Part shown: positions 5,676 through 8,330 of the stretch, one piece after another
Numbering within the stretch: the first letter of the stretch is position 1
Layout: every line of letters begins with the position of its first letter
Assembly (NCBI GenBank): GCA_964195155.1
Contig: CAXMOP010000110.1
Coordinates: 1-8,330 of the forward strand
Source: JACZST01 sp964195155
Lineage (GTDB): Bacteria > Actinomycetota > Acidimicrobiia > Spongiisociales > UBA5794
Direction: 5' to 3'
DNA length: 8,330 bases
The notes under the pieces: generated by a model
Seen by the model: only the letters and a program-made list of their open reading frames with translations
Told to the model about the DNA's origin: nothing
Databases searched by the model: none
Made by a program: the position numbers and the translations under genes

Positions 5676-7058
5676 ATGAACCTTGGCATCCTCGTCCTGG
5701 CCGCAGGCAAGGGCACCAGGATGAAGTCCGAAACGCCGAAGGCCCTGCACGCCGCGGCGGGGCGGTCGTTGATGGCGTGGACTTTCACCAACCTGGGGCC
5801 GCTCGATGCAACCGAGACGGTCGTCGTCGTCGGTGACGGGGCTGCCGCAGTGACCGCCGAGATTCCGCAGGGAGTCGCACACGCGGTCCAAGATCCGCAG
5901 ATCGGGACCGGCGATGCGGTCCGGGTTGGGCTCGAAGCCCTGTCGGATTCGATCGACACGATTCTCGTCATGCCGGTCGACATGCCACTGCTGCGGTCCG
6001 CAACCGTCCAGGAGGTCCTGGCAACCCAATCCGCATCGGGCAATGCCGCAACTGTGCTGGCGGCGCTCGTCGGCGATCCAACCGGGTACGGCAGGGTGCT
6101 GAGAGACCGCGACTCTGTGGTCGGGATCGTCGAAGAGCGCGATGCTGCCGAGGAGCAGCTGGCGATCCGCGAGATCAACACCTCGGTGTACGCCTTTGAT
6201 CGTTCACGTCTGGAGACCGCTCTCGGTGGCCTCGACACCGACAACACCCAGGGCGAGTACTACCTCACCGATGCGATTCGCCTGCTGGCCGCCGCCGGAG
6301 CGAAGGTGGGCGCGGTGGTCACCGACGAGTCCGAGTCACTCGGCGTCAACGACCATGCCCAGCTTGCTGCTGCCGGTGCCGAGCTGCGGCGGCGCATCAA
6401 CGAGGGCCTGATGGCGGACGGCGTCGCCATGCTCGACCCGAGCCGCGTGTATGTCGACGCCGGCGTCCGAGTCGCTCCCGGCGCCCGGCTCTATCCCGAC
6501 GTCTACCTGCAGGGTGCTACGACGGTCGGTGCCGACGCGGAGGTCGGGCCAAACGTCCATGCCTCCGACACGGTGATCGGCGATGGCGCGACCGTGCGCT
6601 GGGCGGTGCTCGATCGGGCCGCGGTCGGCAGTCAAGCAAGTGTGGGCCCCTTCACCTACCTGCGCCCGGAGGCGGAGCTCCAAGAGCGCACCAAGGCCGG
6701 TGCGTTCGTTGAGATCAAGAACTCGATCGTCGGCCCGGGATCAAAGGTCCCGCACCTCAGCTACGTCGGAGACACCGATATCGGTGAAGAATCCAACATC
6801 GGCGCCGGTACCATCACCGTCAATTACGACGGATTCGCCAAGCACCGGACCAAGATCGGCGACCGGGTCCGGATCGGATCAGACACGATGCTGGTCGCCC
6901 CGGTCGAGATTGGCGACGACGCATACACCGGAGCCGGGTCGGTGATCACCGAGAATGTTGCACCGGGCGCGCTTGGGCTCGAGCGTTCGCAGCAGCAAGA
7001 GATCGAGGGCTACGCTGAGCGGCGGAAACGCCGTGCGGCTGAGGACGGGGACGGCTGA
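5676..7058 (+). CDS. glmU: Bifunctional GlcN-1-P acetyltransferase / GlcNAc-1-P uridyltransferase GlmU
   Basis: GlmU acetylates glucosamine-1-phosphate and then joins the product to UMP, giving UDP-GlcNAc for peptidoglycan and other glycans. The 460-residue product has both domains. The N-terminal uridyltransferase has LAAGKGTRMKS (8-18), QIGTGDAV and the metal-binding VDMPLL (Asp102). The C-terminal left-handed beta-helix acetyltransferase has hexapeptide repeats, FVEIKNS, VPHLSYVGD (His360 in the position of the catalytic histidine) and GAGTITVNYDG. ATG 5676 is selected because GGAG (5667-5670) sits 5 nt upstream and the protein then starts MNLGILVLAAG. An in-frame ATG at 5658 lacks a Shine-Dalgarno site, and one at 5583 would translate through the tRNA. 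Its stop overlaps the prs ATG by one base (TGATG). Both active sites look intact. Confidence 0.96.
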   Translation: MNLGILVLAAGKGTRMKSETPKALHAAAGRSLMAWTFTNLGPLDATETVVVVGDGAAAVTAEIPQGVAHAVQDPQIGTGDAVRVGLEALSDSIDTILVMPVDMPLLRSATVQEVLATQSASGNAATVLAALVGDPTGYGRVLRDRDSVVGIVEERDAAEEQLAIREINTSVYAFDRSRLETALGGLDTDNTQGEYYLTDAIRLLAAAGAKVGAVVTDESESLGVNDHAQLAAAGAELRRRINEGLMADGVAMLDPSRVYVDAGVRVAPGARLYPDVYLQGATTVGADAEVGPNVHASDTVIGDGATVRWAVLDRAAVGSQASVGPFTYLRPEAELQERTKAGAFVEIKNSIVGPGSKVPHLSYVGDTDIGEESNIGAGTITVNYDGFAKHRTKIGDRVRIGSDTMLVAPVEIGDDAYTGAGSVITENVAPGALGLERSQQQEIEGYAERRKRRAAEDGDG

Positions 7059-8029
7059 TGGAGCTAGCAAGCCGGAAGCGCCTCATGGTGTTCACCGGGT
7101 CGGCGAACCAGCCCCTTGCTGAGGAGGTCGCCGACATTCTCGGCGTGACGCTCGGCGGCGTCGAGCGTTCCGTGTTCGCCAACGGTGAGATCTACGTCCA
7201 CTACACCGAAAGTGTTCGCGGCGCGGACTGCTTCGTGATCCAAAGCCACACCGATCCGGTCAACTTCCACATCATGGAACAGCTGATCATGATCGATGCC
7301 CTGAAGCGAGCGTCGGCCAAACGGATCACGGCCGTCGTTCCCTTCTACGGCTATGCCCGCCAGGACAAGAAGGGGCGGCCCAGGGAGCCCATCTCGGCCC
7401 GGCTCATGGGCGATCTGTTCCTCACCGCAGGAGCAGACCGGATCGTGTCGGTCGACCTGCACACCGGCCAGATCCAGGGCTTCGTCGACGCCCCGTTCGA
7501 CCACCTCACCGCCATCACGCTCTTTACGGACTACCTCGAGGAGACGATGCAGGGCGAGACCACCATCGTGTCGCCCGATGCCGGTCGGGTGAAGCTCGCG
7601 TCGCGTTTCGCCGCCCATCTCAACGCAGAGGTCGCCTTCGTGTACAAGCGACGCCGGGAGGAGGTGCGCAATCAGTCCGAGACACTCTGGGTGGTCGGTG
7701 AGGTCAAGGACCGGCACTGCATCATCATCGACGACATGATCGATACCGCCGGCACCGTTACCGGCGCCGCCGAGCTGCTCAGGGAGCGGGGAGCGCTGTC
7801 AGTTCGGGTGGTGGCAACCCACGGGGTCCTGTCCCCTCCTGCGGTCGACCGCATCAAGAATGCCCCGATCGACGAACTCGTCATCACCAACACCTTGCCG
7901 GTCCCGGACGATGCCCAGCACCTGGACGGTCTCACCGTGCTCTCGATTGGCCCGATTCTGGCCGGGGCGATGAACGCCATCTTTGCCGACGCCTCCGTCA
8001 GCGAGATCTTCCGGGGCGAGAACATCTAA
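7058..8029 (+). CDS. prs: Ribose-phosphate pyrophosphokinase (PRPP synthetase)
   Basis: Prs transfers pyrophosphate from ATP to ribose-5-phosphate to give PRPP, needed for purines, pyrimidines, histidine, tryptophan and NAD. The 323 residues are full length. Motifs include FANGEIYV (about 40-47), FYGYARQDKKGRPREPISA (the flexible ATP-binding loop), VDLHTGQIQGFVDAPFDHL, SPDAGRVKLA (in the place of the usual SPDxGGxxRA) and the PRPP-binding loop DDMIDTAGT (225-233). ATG 7058 overlaps the glmU TGA by one base. GGGG at 7047-7050 with a 7-nt gap serves as the ribosome site. The glmU-prs pairing is a long-known conserved arrangement in Gram-positive bacteria. A perfect 15-bp palindrome begins immediately after the TAA. 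Confidence 0.96.
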   Translation: MELASRKRLMVFTGSANQPLAEEVADILGVTLGGVERSVFANGEIYVHYTESVRGADCFVIQSHTDPVNFHIMEQLIMIDALKRASAKRITAVVPFYGYARQDKKGRPREPISARLMGDLFLTAGADRIVSVDLHTGQIQGFVDAPFDHLTAITLFTDYLEETMQGETTIVSPDAGRVKLASRFAAHLNAEVAFVYKRRREEVRNQSETLWVVGEVKDRHCIIIDDMIDTAGTVTGAAELLRERGALSVRVVATHGVLSPPAVDRIKNAPIDELVITNTLPVPDDAQHLDGLTVLSIGPILAGAMNAIFADASVSEIFRGENI

Positions 8030-8044
8030 GTCGCGAGTCGCGAC
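8030..8044. repeat. Perfect 15-bp palindrome between prs and the YjbQ-family gene
   Basis: GTCGCGA-G-TCGCGAC starts at the base after the prs TAA. The arms are 7 bp around a single base; GTCGCGA is also repeated directly. It could form a short, very GC-rich hairpin or be a protein-binding site. No T-run follows, so complete termination before the next gene is not indicated. Confidence 0.5.
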
Positions 8045-8067
8045 ACGCTGGTCACTGGAGTTACGAG

Positions 8068-8330
8068 ATGGAAACCAAAACGATCACCATTGACACCGGC
8101 TCGACCAGGGGCACCTTTGACCTCACGGGTGAGATTGCATCATTCGTTGCGGGCAAGGGGGACGGTCTCGTGTCGGTGTTCGTGCCCCACGCGACTGCGG
8201 GCATTGCCATCATCGAGGCCGGGGCGGGCAGCGATGACGACTTCATCGACGTCGTCGACGAGATCCTGCCGCGTCGCGATGAGCGCTACCGCCATCGCCA
8301 CGGCTCCGAGGGACACGGCGCCGACCACGT
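8068..8330 (+). CDS. YjbQ/UPF0047-family protein (3'-truncated by window end)
   Basis: The first 87 codons of a small gene run from ATG 8068 to the window end without a stop. ATG 8068 has GGAG at 8057-8060, 7 nt upstream. The translation opens METKTITIDTGS and contains VFVPHATAGIAIIE (about 37-50), followed by an acidic stretch, ILPRRDERYRHRHG and then GHGADH. These correspond to the HxTAG...NE, YRH and ADAH segments of the UPF0047 (YjbQ, COG0432) family. Members are about 130-140 residues, so roughly one third is missing here. E. coli YjbQ shows weak thiamine-phosphate synthase activity in vitro, but the true role is unsettled and should not be transferred. The gene follows prs on the same strand after a 38-bp gap containing a palindrome, so it may be the next operon member. 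Confidence 0.85.
   Translation, partial: METKTITIDTGSTRGTFDLTGEIASFVAGKGDGLVSVFVPHATAGIAIIEAGAGSDDDFIDVVDEILPRRDERYRHRHGSEGHGADH

Overview
The window is a high-GC, gene-dense stretch of bacterial chromosome. It most resembles an actinomycete, possibly the Acidimicrobiia or an uncultured relative. This rests on the GC-rich codon use, many GTG starts, start-stop overlaps, one probable leaderless transcript and a tRNA with no encoded CCA. The taxon is an inference; no rRNA is present. All genes are housekeeping or housekeeping-like, and I see no insertion sequence, phage, CRISPR array or defence gene.

Layout. Bases 1-54 are the tail of an unidentified gene whose stop overlaps the GTG of rsmI (51-920). 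rsmI converges on a small AbrB-type regulator with a zinc ribbon (979-1215, minus strand). The two genes meet in a 12-13 bp tandem repeat (about 895-992). A 120-bp divergent promoter region (1216-1335) separates the regulator from a plus-strand run: metG (1336-3000), tatD (3004-3768), rsmA (3761-4585) and ispE (4582-5460). These are spaced by 3 bp or overlap by 8 and 4 bp, so they look like one operon. A 123-bp gap (5461-5583) holds a compact cluster of direct and inverted repeats and a possible promoter. It is followed by tRNA-Gln(UUG) (5584-5655), glmU (5676-7058), prs (7058-8029) and a truncated YjbQ-family gene (8068 to the window end). No gene-free stretch exceeds about 123 bp.

How the genes work together. 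The block combines translation and ribosome maturation (RsmI and RsmA modify 16S rRNA, MetRS charges tRNA-Met, plus tRNA-Gln) with precursor supply: IspE for isoprenoids, GlmU for UDP-GlcNAc and Prs for PRPP. The order rsmI / abrB (reversed) / metG / tatD / rsmA / ispE / glmU / prs matches the Bacillus subtilis abrB-metS-ksgA-ispE-glmU-prs region, minus several Bacillus genes. That deep synteny, including the reversed abrB, is the most striking feature.

No wholly new system is evident. The points worth a second look are a MetRS whose KMSKS loop reads QASAS, an RsmI with several altered signature motifs, two repeat clusters sitting on stop codons, and the tight tRNA-glmU junction.
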